This document shows positions 1-7,740 of a DNA stretch of 19,186 bases, piece after piece (position 1 is the first letter of the stretch; every line of letters starts with the position of its first letter). The stretch spans positions 1 to 19,186 of the forward strand of contig JAABRC010000010.1 in the NCBI GenBank assembly GCA_011391115.1, read 5' to 3'. The position numbers and the translations under genes were made by a program. The notes beneath the pieces are model-generated. The model saw only the letters and a list, made by a program, of their open reading frames with translations, was not told where the DNA came from and ran no database searches. The DNA is from Candidatus Egaibacter danicus. Lineage in GTDB: Bacteria > Pseudomonadota > Gammaproteobacteria > Burkholderiales > Burkholderiaceae.

Positions 1-1
1 G

Positions 2-244
2 GTCGCCTCGCTAACCGAGCGTGAGCGGGAGGTACTGGATCATGTGGCGCGCGGGCAAAGCAACAAGGTCATTGCCCAGGCACTGGACATCAGTCACAAC
101 ACGGTCAAACTGCACGTGCGTCACATTATGGACAAGCTCAACTTGCGCTCGCGGGTGGAAGCGGCAGTATTTGCTTTTGAGTATCGAAGTTCGCCGGACG
201 GAATCAAGGCAGCGGGTGAGGTCAGTCAGAAAACCAGGGGGTGA
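2..244 (+). CDS. LuxR/NarL-family response regulator, C-terminal part (5' truncated)
   Basis: The reading frame is open from the window edge and ends at TGA 242-244, giving 80 visible residues. They form a typical LuxR-type helix-turn-helix: a LTEREREVL start, then ARGQSNKVIAQALDIS, then NTVKLHVRHIMDKL and SRVEAAVFA. This is the DNA-binding half of NarL/FixJ-type two-component response regulators; the receiver domain would lie outside the window. A GTG at 44 could be read as a start but would cut into the HTH, so the gene almost certainly begins upstream. It converges on the dsr operon end with a 24-bp gap. Whether it regulates dsr genes cannot be told from here. The family is confident; targets and signal are unknown. 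Confidence 0.88.
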   Translation, partial: VASLTEREREVLDHVARGQSNKVIAQALDISHNTVKLHVRHIMDKLNLRSRVEAAVFAFEYRSSPDGIKAAGEVSQKTRG

Positions 245-268
245 CTCCCGGTCATCAAGGACCTATTG

Positions 269-1045
269 TCAAATAGGCGTGGCCGCAATCGATGGTTCGA
301 ACCACGCTAGTGCCCCATGCAGCTTGACCACGTCGCCAATGATTGTCAAGCTGGGGGATCTCAGGCCTTGCCCAACCACTCGCTCAGGCATGTCTGCCAG
401 CGTTCCGGTGACTACTTTCTGGGTGACTATGGTACCGTCCTGAATCACGGCTACGGGTAGGGAAGGAGAAGCTCCGTGCAGCATCATCTGGCGGCAAATC
501 TCTGGCAGACCACCCAGGCCCATATAGATCACAACAGTCTGGCGTGGCCTTACCAGGCTGGGCCAATCGAGGTCTGCTGTGCCGTCTTTGAGGTGGCCGG
601 CCACGAATATACAGCTTTGGGCATAGTCACGGTGCGTCAGCGGGATACCCGCGTAGCAGGAGACGCCCGATGCAGCCGTCACACCGGGTACGACTTCAAA
701 CGCAATGCCATGAGCCGCCAGCGCCTGCAGTTCCTCACCACCGCGTCCGAAGATGAACGGGTCTCCGCCCTTGAGGCGTACCACCTGCCGTCCTTCTCGG
801 GCAAGTTTGACGAGCAAATCGTTGATTTGCTCTTGTCGCATGGTGTGCTCGTTGCGACGTTTGCCGGCATAGATGCGCTCAGCCGTGGGAGAAACATAGT
901 CCAGAACCGCGCTGGATACCAGATGGTCATAGACGATAACTTCGGTTTGCTGCAACAAATGCACAGCGCGCAACGTTAACAGTTCGGGGTTACCTGGGCC
1001 AGCACCCACCAGATAGACGCGCCCAGTGTCCGACGGTGAGTGCAT
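269..1045 (-). CDS. cobA: Uroporphyrinogen-III C-methyltransferase (SUMT, CobA/SirA type)
   Basis: A 258-aa protein that should transfer two methyl groups from SAM to uroporphyrinogen III to make precorrin-2, the first step toward siroheme and cobalamin. Visible family signatures are [18 protein letters not shown] near residue 10, the GKRR segment at about 61, [16 protein letters not shown] at 90-105 and [22 protein letters not shown] at 118-139. The length fits a single-domain SUMT, with no CysG-type dehydrogenase/chelatase domain attached. I place the start at ATG 1045 (MHSPSD), 11 bp after the dsrR stop; an in-frame start at 1084 would overlap dsrR. It is the last gene of the dsr run, so it probably supplies the siroheme precursor for DsrAB. 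The final steps (precorrin-2 oxidation and iron insertion) must be encoded elsewhere. In Allochromatium dsrS follows dsrR; here this gene takes that place. Confidence 0.93.
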   Translation of the reverse strand: MHSPSDTGRVYLVGAGPGNPELLTLRAVHLLQQTEVIVYDHLVSSAVLDYVSPTAERIYAGKRRNEHTMRQEQINDLLVKLAREGRQVVRLKGGDPFIFGRGGEELQALAAHGIAFEVVPGVTAASGVSCYAGIPLTHRDYAQSCIFVAGHLKDGTADLDWPSLVRPRQTVVIYMGLGGLPEICRQMMLHGASPSLPVAVIQDGTIVTQKVVTGTLADMPERVVGQGLRSPSLTIIGDVVKLHGALAWFEPSIAATPI

Positions 1046-1056
1046 TGTGTCGGCTT

Positions 1057-1434
1057 TCAATGCGCAAGTCCTTTTCCGCCACAACCACCGCTGTTACAAC
1101 CGCCGGCGCTGCAACCACCGCCCGGCACTTGTTCGGGTGCATCCGGAACCTGGCGGCCATCGATAAAGATGAAGTTGAATTCGCCGGGATTCAATTCCAC
1201 GAAATCCAGCACGGTGTCGGTTAGCAGCTCCTGATATTCGTCGGCGATGACGACTGAGATTCCTTCCAGTTCGAGCTTCATGTCTTCATCTTTCGGGTCG
1301 TCGAAGCCCATGCCGTATTGCATCGAGCCGTCGGCATCAACCCTGGCGGCTATGCGCAGGACCAAGCCCTGGGCTCCACTGGTGGTTGCAGTTTGCTGGA
1401 TTTGCAGCGCTGCGGCGCTGGTTACTGTAAACAT
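1057..1434 (-). CDS. dsrR: DsrR, IscA/A-type-scaffold-like protein
   Basis: A 125-aa protein of the A-type iron-sulfur scaffold fold (HesB/IscA-like). The core is seen in [21 protein letters not shown], then [14 protein letters not shown], and [18 protein letters not shown] around residues 72-90. The cysteines that bind clusters in true IscA are absent from the core, as reported for DsrR of Allochromatium, where the protein is needed for normal Dsr production. Unusual here is a glycine-rich tail with Cys108, Cys113 and Cys118 in a C-x4-C-x4-C spacing. The start at ATG 1434 is chosen because GGGAG lies 6-7 bases upstream; an in-frame upstream start at 1452 lacks that support. It sits between dsrN and the SUMT gene, forming a cofactor and maturation group. 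Confidence 0.88.
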   Translation of the reverse strand: MFTVTSAAALQIQQTATTSGAQGLVLRIAARVDADGSMQYGMGFDDPKDEDMKLELEGISVVIADEYQELLTDTVLDFVELNPGEFNFIFIDGRQVPDAPEQVPGGGCSAGGCNSGGCGGKGLAH

Positions 1435-1458
1435 GTGTTGCTCCCAATCCAAAATTCT

Positions 1459-3204
1459 CTAGTGCTCGCCCTTGGTCTTCAAAAGACCGGCCAAACGATT
1501 GCCCTGTTTCTGGGGCCCGCCAATTGGAAAAAGTTCATGAAGGTAGTGATTATTGCCATGCTCTCGCCCCCAGGCCTTGGCAAAGTGTGAAATCATCACT
1601 CGTACTTGAGCCTGCACCCGGTGCTCCTCGAAATACGACCGCAGAAAGTGGATGACCTGCCAGTGCTCCTCGGTCAACTCAAGCTGCTCCGACCGGGCTT
1701 GAGCACGGGCAAAATCTTCAGACCAGTCTTCCAGATTCTTCAAATAGCCCTCAACATCTGTGGCGACGGGCCTGCCATTGACCTGCACGGTCCGTGTCGC
1801 CGCCATGGCCTGCGTCTTGGCAGCTTCGCGCCGGGCGCGGACAAAGGACACGAAATGCTGCACCCAGTCCGTACCCGCCCCGCTGCGCAGATGGGCATAG
1901 GAGGCAAGCACGTTGCGGTAAACGATGCCATCATGTTTGCCGTCGATACCGTGCCCGCGTAACACCCTATAGGCAAATTTGAGGTCCGGCGCCAAATTCT
2001 CAACACTGGAATAGTGAAACTCGTGTCCACGCAGTGAAGCCTGCACGCCATCCGCGTTGACTGGCCACGGTGCATTGGCGGTGGTTTGCAGTTCCACGTA
2101 GCCGCGCCCAACAGGGTGGTCATGCATCACTACATCCGCAGGCAATGCGCCAACCATGTTGTAAGAACTTTCCCGCCACCTCAGCTTTCGTGCCAGGTAC
2201 ATGAGACCACCACATTCAGCATAGGCTGGCAGCCCTGCTTCAATGGCTGCCCGGATACTCTCGCGCATCGCTACATTGGCCTGCAAGGCAGGCATGTACA
2301 TCTCCGGAAATCCGCCCCCGATGAACAGGCCATCCACTTCGGGCAGGGCTGTGTCTTTCAGAGTATCAAACGGGACAATTTTCGCACCGGCTGATTCAAG
2401 TGCCATCAGGTCGTCCGGGTAGTAAAAGCCAAAAGCCTTGTCGCGTGCCAGTCCGATGCGAACATGTTGTTGCTGTAGAGGTGGCTGGGAGACCATCGCG
2501 GTCGGCGCTGATGGCAGAGGCGCGGCGCCAGCGGCCAGCTGCAGCACCCGTGACAAATCAATCTGCGCTGCGATCAGTTTACCCATGGCGCGTACCCGCT
2601 GCGCGGCATCGTCCAGCTCATGGTTGGGCATCAACCCAAGATGACGTTCTACCACCGCCAGCCGTGGGTCGTGGGCAATGGCGCCTAGCACTTGCACGTC
2701 GGTGTAATGCTCGATCACGGCACGTAGTTTGGATTCGTGCCGGGCGCCACCAAGCTGGTTCAGAATGACACCGGCAATACGGATGCGCGAGTCGAATGCC
2801 TGGTAGCCCAGGATAAGCGGTGCAATGCCGCGCGTCATGCCGCGCGCGTCCAGCACCAGCACCACAGGCAGATCCAGCAACTGCGCAAGCGCAGCGTTGC
2901 TGTTGCTGCCGTCCAGCGCCAGCCCATCGTACAAACCTTTGTTGCCTTCCACGATGCTGATGTCTGCCCCAGCGGCATGGCGAACAAAGCAGCTTGTAAT
3001 CTGCTCGGGCGTCATCAGGAAGGGGTCAAGATTGAAACACTCGCGTCCACTGGCCTGGCTCAACCACATGGGATCAATGTAGTCTGGCCCTTTCTTGAAG
3101 GGCTGAACGATCAGACCTTGCGCCGACAGCGCGGCGCAGAGTCCGACCGTGATCGTGGTCTTGCCGGACGATTTGTGTGCCGCAGAAACCAGAAAGCGCG
3201 ACAT
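1459..3204 (-). CDS. dsrN: DsrN siroheme amidase fused to a C-terminal cysteine-less DsrC-like domain
   Basis: A 581-aa protein. Residues 1 to about 465 are a CobB/CbiA-type cobyrinic acid a,c-diamide synthase. It has a P-loop (AAHKSSGKTT, 8-17), the KKGPDYIDPMW segment (37-47), a dethiobiotin-synthetase-like half, and a class I glutamine amidotransferase half with nucleophile Cys331 (AECGGLMYL) and the HEFHYS segment at 394-399. DsrN is known to be required for siroamide formation, the amidated siroheme of DsrAB. Residues from about 467 to the end add a full DsrC/TusE-like domain: GYLKNLEDW, LTEEHWQVIHFLR, YLHELFP, GPQKQ. Both DsrC functional cysteines are replaced, by Asn569 and Glu580. There is no stop or frameshift between the halves. 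An internal ATG at 1806 (Met467) has only a poor ribosome site, so one fused product is likelier than two. ATG 3204 lies 12 bp after the dsrP stop. Confidence 0.92.
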   Translation of the reverse strand: MSRFLVSAAHKSSGKTTITVGLCAALSAQGLIVQPFKKGPDYIDPMWLSQASGRECFNLDPFLMTPEQITSCFVRHAAGADISIVEGNKGLYDGLALDGSNSNAALAQLLDLPVVLVLDARGMTRGIAPLILGYQAFDSRIRIAGVILNQLGGARHESKLRAVIEHYTDVQVLGAIAHDPRLAVVERHLGLMPNHELDDAAQRVRAMGKLIAAQIDLSRVLQLAAGAAPLPSAPTAMVSQPPLQQQHVRIGLARDKAFGFYYPDDLMALESAGAKIVPFDTLKDTALPEVDGLFIGGGFPEMYMPALQANVAMRESIRAAIEAGLPAYAECGGLMYLARKLRWRESSYNMVGALPADVVMHDHPVGRGYVELQTTANAPWPVNADGVQASLRGHEFHYSSVENLAPDLKFAYRVLRGHGIDGKHDGIVYRNVLASYAHLRSGAGTDWVQHFVSFVRARREAAKTQAMAATRTVQVNGRPVATDVEGYLKNLEDWSEDFARAQARSEQLELTEEHWQVIHFLRSYFEEHRVQAQVRVMISHFAKAWGREHGNNHYLHELFPIGGPQKQGNRLAGLLKTKGEH

Positions 3205-3216
3205 GCAAAAGCAATT

Positions 3217-4440
3217 TCAGGCGCCGGCGGCTGCTTGCGCAGTGCTGCCGGTCTGCACAGCTGCGTCGTCCAGGCGCTCTGGCAGAAAGCCCAGTAACTT
3301 CAACGCCAGCGTGACGATGAGACCCGCGATGGCCACGCCACCGAGGCCAAGCAGCCACTCTGGCAGACTGGGTGAGTAAGGATTGACCACGCCGTCATAG
3401 AAACTGCTGCTCACCTGCCGACCGGGGAACAATACGAGCGGGAAGGCCTGCCCTCCGATGATGGTGACGTACATCTGGGCAAAACCTCCACCTGTTGCCA
3501 GTGCGGCACTCGCAGCGACGCGCAAACGCATCTGACCGATATTGGGGTGGAGCAACAAGACCAGCGGCAACACCCCGCCCAGTGCTACCTGTCCGAGCCA
3601 GAACAGGGTGGTGTGCACGCCGCCTTCGATCAGGATGAAGCGCTCGAAATCGTGGTGCTTGGTGAAATACAGATTGGTCAGGTGGTAAACGATTACAAAA
3701 TACAGTCCTGCTGCGATAAAGATGGCCTGAAGCCGCGCAAACCGGGCTAGCAGTGCATCACCCAGAGGGCGTCCGCTGGCATGGCAGGCCAGCATCAGCA
3801 CCAGCAGGTAGACGGCCAAGCCATAACTGAGCGATAGCGCAATGAACAAGGGTGCCAGCAGAGCGGAGTCATAAGCTTGTCGGGCTACCAGAAAGCCAAA
3901 AATCGAGCCTGTTCCCGTGGTCAGCGCCATGCGCCAGATAAAGGCGAACAGACCCGCCAGCGGGGTGTAGTGGTTCATGCGTCGCTCCATCATGGTCCAC
4001 AGGTAAGCAACGACAAACCCCATGAAGCCCGAATAGAGAAAGATGTTTAAGGCAAAAATGGACTTGAAGTTGAAGTGTGTCATGGCCACGATCAACCGGT
4101 CGGGTCGCCCCAGATCCAGCATCAATACCGTTAATCCACCCAGTAACAGCGCGATGGCCAGCAACCCGGACAGGGGAGCCAGCGGTTTGAATTCCGTTTT
4201 GCCAAACACTGACGCCATAGAGGCGACATTCAGCGCACCCGATGCCGCCACCACCAGAAATACGGCAAATACATGGGGCAAACCCCAGACGATCTGATTG
4301 TTCATGCCTGTAACGATGTGGCCATGGTGTTCCATGAACCAGACCGCTCCAAGACCCAGCAGCGCAATCAGCGCCAGCCCAGCGAGCAGCAGGTAGTAGC
4401 CGGGGCTGGTGCCTTGCAGTTCACGCAGGGTGATTTTCAT
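3217..4440 (-). CDS. dsrP: DsrP, NrfD-like integral membrane subunit of DsrMKJOP
   Basis: A 407-aa, very hydrophobic protein of the NrfD/PsrC family with roughly ten predicted membrane helices, starting with YYLLLAGLALIALLGLGAVWF at about residue 15. Its role in DsrMKJOP is quinone/quinol contact in the inner membrane, paired with the periplasmic iron-sulfur subunit DsrO. Family signs include NNQIVWGLPHVFAVFLV near 47-63 and the LDLGRPDR segment, which is conserved in NrfD-type proteins. The start at ATG 4440 has AGAGGAA about 8 bases upstream and lies 18 bp after the dsrO stop. It is followed 12 bp later by dsrN. Family and position agree, so the assignment is strong. Confidence 0.95.
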   Translation of the reverse strand: MKITLRELQGTSPGYYLLLAGLALIALLGLGAVWFMEHHGHIVTGMNNQIVWGLPHVFAVFLVVAASGALNVASMASVFGKTEFKPLAPLSGLLAIALLLGGLTVLMLDLGRPDRLIVAMTHFNFKSIFALNIFLYSGFMGFVVAYLWTMMERRMNHYTPLAGLFAFIWRMALTTGTGSIFGFLVARQAYDSALLAPLFIALSLSYGLAVYLLVLMLACHASGRPLGDALLARFARLQAIFIAAGLYFVIVYHLTNLYFTKHHDFERFILIEGGVHTTLFWLGQVALGGVLPLVLLLHPNIGQMRLRVAASAALATGGGFAQMYVTIIGGQAFPLVLFPGRQVSSSFYDGVVNPYSPSLPEWLLGLGGVAIAGLIVTLALKLLGFLPERLDDAAVQTGSTAQAAAGA

Positions 4441-4458
4441 GAATCATTCCTCTTCGCT

Positions 4459-5232
4459 TTAAATGCCGATGTACCGCACGCCGGTGTTCAGGTTCAGATC
4501 CTCACGAATCTGGCGAGAGGAATAGCTGGCCACGCGTATTGCAATTTCACTGTTCGGGTCATTCAGATCTCCAAAAATCATGGCTCCGTGGCCCGCGTCT
4601 GAGCAGGCCGTCACGCAGGCCGGCATCTCACCGCGATCGACCTTGTGCACACACAGGGTACAGCCTTCCACCGTGCCCATGCCGCGTGGCACGTCGGGCT
4701 TCTGGTTGGTCTGAGGCTCGTGCACAAACGAGCGCGCCTTGTACGGACAGGCCATCACGCAGTAGCGGCACCCGATGCAGATATGCTTGTCCACCAGAAC
4801 GATGCCGTCGGCCCGCTTGAAAGAGGCGCCCGTGGGGCACACATCCACACAGGGCGGCTCGGCACAGTGCTGACACATCATCGGCAGCGACTGCGTTTTG
4901 CCAGTCCGGATTTCCTTGATTTCGATCTTGCGAATCCACTGTGAGTCGGTGGGCCGCGTGCCGCCTGACAGGCCGTTTTCGGTGTTGCAGGCGGTCACGC
5001 AGTCGTTGCAGCCGCTGGCGCACTTGTTGCTGTCGATCAGCATGCCCCAGCGAACCTTGCTGCTCGCGTTCGCGCTGGGCGCGCCCGGTGCGGCCTGGGC
5101 GATCTCGATCAGTCGCACGCCCGGGGCCAGCATGACGCCTGCCAAGCCCGCAGCGGCTACGCCCAAAAAACCGCGGCGACTGGCTCTCGGTGCTGCCGAT
5201 TTGGCGGATGGAGGTGTCTGGTCTGGCTTCAT
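4459..5232 (-). CDS. dsrO: DsrO, periplasmic four-cluster ferredoxin-like subunit of DsrMKJOP (Tat-exported)
   Basis: A 257-aa iron-sulfur protein. A twin-arginine signal (SRRGFLG, 18-24) precedes a hydrophobic alanine-rich stretch and a likely signal-peptidase site near AQAAPG, so it should be exported folded to the periplasm. Four cysteine groups follow: C71-x3-C75-x2-C78-x3-C82, C120-x2-C123-x4-C128-x3-C132, C152-x2-C155-x2-C158-x3-C162 and C191-x2-C194-x11-C206-x3-C210. This is the pattern of NrfC/DsrO-type multi-[4Fe-4S] proteins that pass electrons between the triheme DsrJ and membrane DsrP. I chose ATG 5232 because it overlaps the dsrJ stop by 4 bp (ATGA) and gives the expected length with a proper Tat signal. 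The in-frame extension up to 5352 would lie inside dsrJ. Confidence 0.95.
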   Translation of the reverse strand: MKPDQTPPSAKSAAPRASRRGFLGVAAAGLAGVMLAPGVRLIEIAQAAPGAPSANASSKVRWGMLIDSNKCASGCNDCVTACNTENGLSGGTRPTDSQWIRKIEIKEIRTGKTQSLPMMCQHCAEPPCVDVCPTGASFKRADGIVLVDKHICIGCRYCVMACPYKARSFVHEPQTNQKPDVPRGMGTVEGCTLCVHKVDRGEMPACVTACSDAGHGAMIFGDLNDPNSEIAIRVASYSSRQIREDLNLNTGVRYIGI

Positions 5233-5732
5233 GGTTTGGCCTGTTGCTGGGTCACCAACTGACGCAATTGCTGGCTCAGCGCGTGGGTTCCCGCCTGCCC
5301 ATGAGGTGCTATCGGTGGAAACGAGCTCTGTGCCGGTTTGCTGGCATGGCACTCAAAGCAGTCGATCTTGACAGCAGCGTAGCTGTGACAGCTCTGGCAA
5401 AAATTGGTGTTGGCCACCGTCACACTGCCGGTGGCCTTGCTGGCGTGGCAGTCGATGCAGGCCTTCAGACTGTACTTGGCAGCGCGTACGCCTCCATGCA
5501 CCGTCTCGTCTCGCTGGTGTTTGAGCAGTTGCATATGGTTGCGCCGCATGAAGGCGGGGTCTTCCACGCACTGGCCGCCGCGCGCGGGTTCGATCACTGG
5601 CTGCGGCACCCGGCCAGACACAGAGGGAAGCTCCTTTTTCTGCGCCCACGCAACGGGCCCCACTGTGAGCATCAGGGCTACAGCGCACAGGCTGCTGGCG
5701 ATGGCGCGTCGAAATGCGCGTTTTCCAGCCAT
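5229..5732 (-). CDS. dsrJ: DsrJ, triheme cytochrome c subunit of DsrMKJOP
   Basis: A 167-aa periplasmic cytochrome. An N-terminal signal peptide (MAGKRAFRRA, then a hydrophobic core ending AWA-Q at about residue 30) is followed by three CxxCH heme-binding motifs at 92-96 (CIDCH), 112-116 (CQSCH) and 125-129 (CFECH). The conserved region around Cys55 (GGQCVEDPAFMRRNHM) matches the part of DsrJ that contains the cysteine known to ligate one heme in Allochromatium, giving unusual His/Cys coordination. I start it at ATG 5732, 4 bp after the dsrL stop, which gives a clean signal peptide; the open frame upstream to 5801 lies inside dsrL. The stop overlaps the dsrO start by 4 bp, implying translational coupling. 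Confidence 0.95.
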   Translation of the reverse strand: MAGKRAFRRAIASSLCAVALMLTVGPVAWAQKKELPSVSGRVPQPVIEPARGGQCVEDPAFMRRNHMQLLKHQRDETVHGGVRAAKYSLKACIDCHASKATGSVTVANTNFCQSCHSYAAVKIDCFECHASKPAQSSFPPIAPHGQAGTHALSQQLRQLVTQQQAKP

Positions 5733-5736
5733 GACG

Positions 5737-7695
5737 CTAGTCCCCCAGTCCCATCTGGATGTAGCCGGTGGGGCACACGTCAGCACAAATGTGGCAACCA
5801 ATGCATTTGCTGTAGTCGGTGTCTACATAGCGACCGATGGTGGACTTGGCCTTGGGCACCTTGAACACCGCTACCTGTGGGCAATAGACCACACAGTTGT
5901 CGCACTCAAAGCACTGACCGCAGCTCATGCAACGTTTGGCCTCGGCCACTGCCTGGGCCTCCAGCAGGGGTTGCAAGCGCTCCTCGAAGTTGTTCAACGC
6001 CTGCTCGGCGGTCAGAGATGTCATGCCGCGCCGATTGCGCATCAGATAAGGGAAGTGACCCAGAAATAATTCCTTGTGGGAGATCACGTAGCGATCCGAG
6101 CGATTGTCGAAATTGTGAATGGCGGCGGTACTCTTGTCCGTGCCGCGTATGGGTTCGTGCACTTCGCTGAAGGCATAACCTTTCTCCAGCATTTTGCGTT
6201 TCAGATCGAAGCTATGCACGTCGATTTTGGGGCGTTTTTCCAGTGCTTCGTTCTGCAAAAAGCGATCAATTCCGTCGGCCGCAATCGCGCCATGGCCAAT
6301 GGCCGTGGTCAATAGGTGCGGGCGCACCACGTCGCCGCCCACAAAGAATCCTGGTTGCCCCTGCACCTGGTAGTTCTTGTCGCTGTTGATGGCGCCCTTG
6401 CCATTGTTGAACTCGTCAAGCCCGGTGAAATCTACTGCCTGACCAATGGCCGATACGATCAGGTCGGCGGGAATGTCTTCTTCTGTGCCTTCGATATTTT
6501 TGATCTCCAGCCGTCCGCCCACGATTTTGGCTTCACAGCGAATGATGCGCAATGCGACGGCCCGTCCGTCCGGCCCGCGCAAGACCGCGACCGGGGCCAT
6601 GCCGCCGCGAATGGTAATACCTTCGGACAAGGCATGCTCAACTTCATGTTTGGTCGCCTGCATCTTGTCCACAGCAAAGATGGTGGTCAGCGTGACTTCT
6701 GCCCCCTGACGGGCCGAAGCCTCAGCGACATCGTGCGCCACATGGCCGGCGATCGCGTGCTCCGGGCGATCAGACTCGTGAATCTTGTCGATGTGGCCCA
6801 GACGGCGAGCCACGGTGGCCACGTCGATGGAGGTATCGCCACCACCCACCACCACTACACGCTTGCCCACGTGGCGCAGACGCCCGTCGTTAAAAGCCTT
6901 GAGGAATGAGGTGGCTGTGACGCAGTTTGGCGCATCAGCCCCTTCCACCGGTAGGGCACGACCGGCTTGGGCGCCAAGACCCAGAAACACCGCGTCGAAT
7001 TCAGCGCGAATCTTTGCCATGGTGATATCGGTGCCGATGCGACAGTTCATGCGGGTTTTCACGCCCAAATCCAGAATGCGCTGGATTTCAGCATCCAGCA
7101 CATCGCGCGGTGTCCGGAAACCCGGAATGCCGTAACGCATCATCCCGCCGAGTTCGGCGCGCTCATCGAATAGCGTCACATCGTGACCTTTGAGCGCCAG
7201 TTGGTAGGCTGTAGAAAGACCGGCTGGCCCGCCTCCGATCACCGCTACGGTTTTCCCGGTCAGGGTTGTCGGCTTGGGGTATGCCAGCTTGTTCGCAATC
7301 GCGTAGTCGCCCAGGAAATGCTCGACAGAGTTGATGCCGACAAAGTCTTCCACCTGGTTGCGGTTGCATCCGGACTCACACGGTGCCGGACACACACGGC
7401 CCATCACGGACGGGAACGGGTTTGCCTCGGTCAGGCGACGAAACGCGTATTCCTGCCACACCATGCCGACAGGCGGCTTCTCGATGCCGCGTACGATATT
7501 GAGATAGCCGCGAATGTCCTCGCCCGCGGGGCAACTTCCCTGACATGGGGGAGCGCTTTGAATGTAGGTGGGACATTTGTGCGAGTGGCCCGCATCAAAT
7601 ATTTCCTTTTGCCAAGAGTGCACCTTGTCATCGCCGTCTTTGTAGCGACGAAAATTGAGTGGTTTGGCAGTGACGGATTCGGCTGGAGTGGACAT
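5737..7695 (-). CDS. dsrL: DsrL, NAD(P)H:acceptor oxidoreductase (iron-sulfur flavoprotein) partner of DsrAB
   Basis: A 652-aa cytoplasmic flavoprotein related to the small subunit of glutamate synthase. The N-terminal cysteine region (C41, C51, C55 and C102, C106, C110) binds iron-sulfur clusters. It is followed by an FAD dinucleotide fold (AVIGGGPAGLSTAY, 151-164) and a second nucleotide fold for NAD(P)H (VVVGGGDTSIDVA, 281-293). The C-terminus carries a cysteine-rich ferredoxin region: Cys589 to Cys605, then C631-x2-C634-x2-C637-x3-C641 (CIGCHICADVCPTG). DsrL is essential for sulfur-globule oxidation in Allochromatium, where it passes electrons from DsrAB to NAD+; its presence marks the oxidative Dsr type. 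The start at ATG 7695 has AGGAGA about 10 bases upstream. An in-frame ATG at 7731 would crowd the dsrK stop and lacks that support. Confidence 0.96.
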   Translation of the reverse strand: MSTPAESVTAKPLNFRRYKDGDDKVHSWQKEIFDAGHSHKCPTYIQSAPPCQGSCPAGEDIRGYLNIVRGIEKPPVGMVWQEYAFRRLTEANPFPSVMGRVCPAPCESGCNRNQVEDFVGINSVEHFLGDYAIANKLAYPKPTTLTGKTVAVIGGGPAGLSTAYQLALKGHDVTLFDERAELGGMMRYGIPGFRTPRDVLDAEIQRILDLGVKTRMNCRIGTDITMAKIRAEFDAVFLGLGAQAGRALPVEGADAPNCVTATSFLKAFNDGRLRHVGKRVVVVGGGDTSIDVATVARRLGHIDKIHESDRPEHAIAGHVAHDVAEASARQGAEVTLTTIFAVDKMQATKHEVEHALSEGITIRGGMAPVAVLRGPDGRAVALRIIRCEAKIVGGRLEIKNIEGTEEDIPADLIVSAIGQAVDFTGLDEFNNGKGAINSDKNYQVQGQPGFFVGGDVVRPHLLTTAIGHGAIAADGIDRFLQNEALEKRPKIDVHSFDLKRKMLEKGYAFSEVHEPIRGTDKSTAAIHNFDNRSDRYVISHKELFLGHFPYLMRNRRGMTSLTAEQALNNFEERLQPLLEAQAVAEAKRCMSCGQCFECDNCVVYCPQVAVFKVPKAKSTIGRYVDTDYSKCIGCHICADVCPTGYIQMGLGD

Positions 7696-7740
7696 ATAGT
7701 GGAGTCTCCTGGTGTTTTGAATAGGCAACAAGGGACGGGG

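Noticed and set aside
245..268. A transcription terminator between the LuxR-type gene and the SUMT gene
   Set aside because: The 24-bp convergent gap shows no stable stem-loop followed by a T-run on either strand.
1459..1806. The DsrC-like end of DsrN as a separate gene starting at ATG 1806
   Set aside because: The frame is continuous with DsrN, there is no stop between, and the only AGG near the ATG is 2 bases away, too close for good initiation. Some internal initiation cannot be excluded.
5053..5352. A longer DsrO starting at 5352
   Set aside because: The extra 40 residues lie inside dsrJ and would bury the Tat signal; ATG 5232 with its 4-bp overlap with the dsrJ stop fits better.
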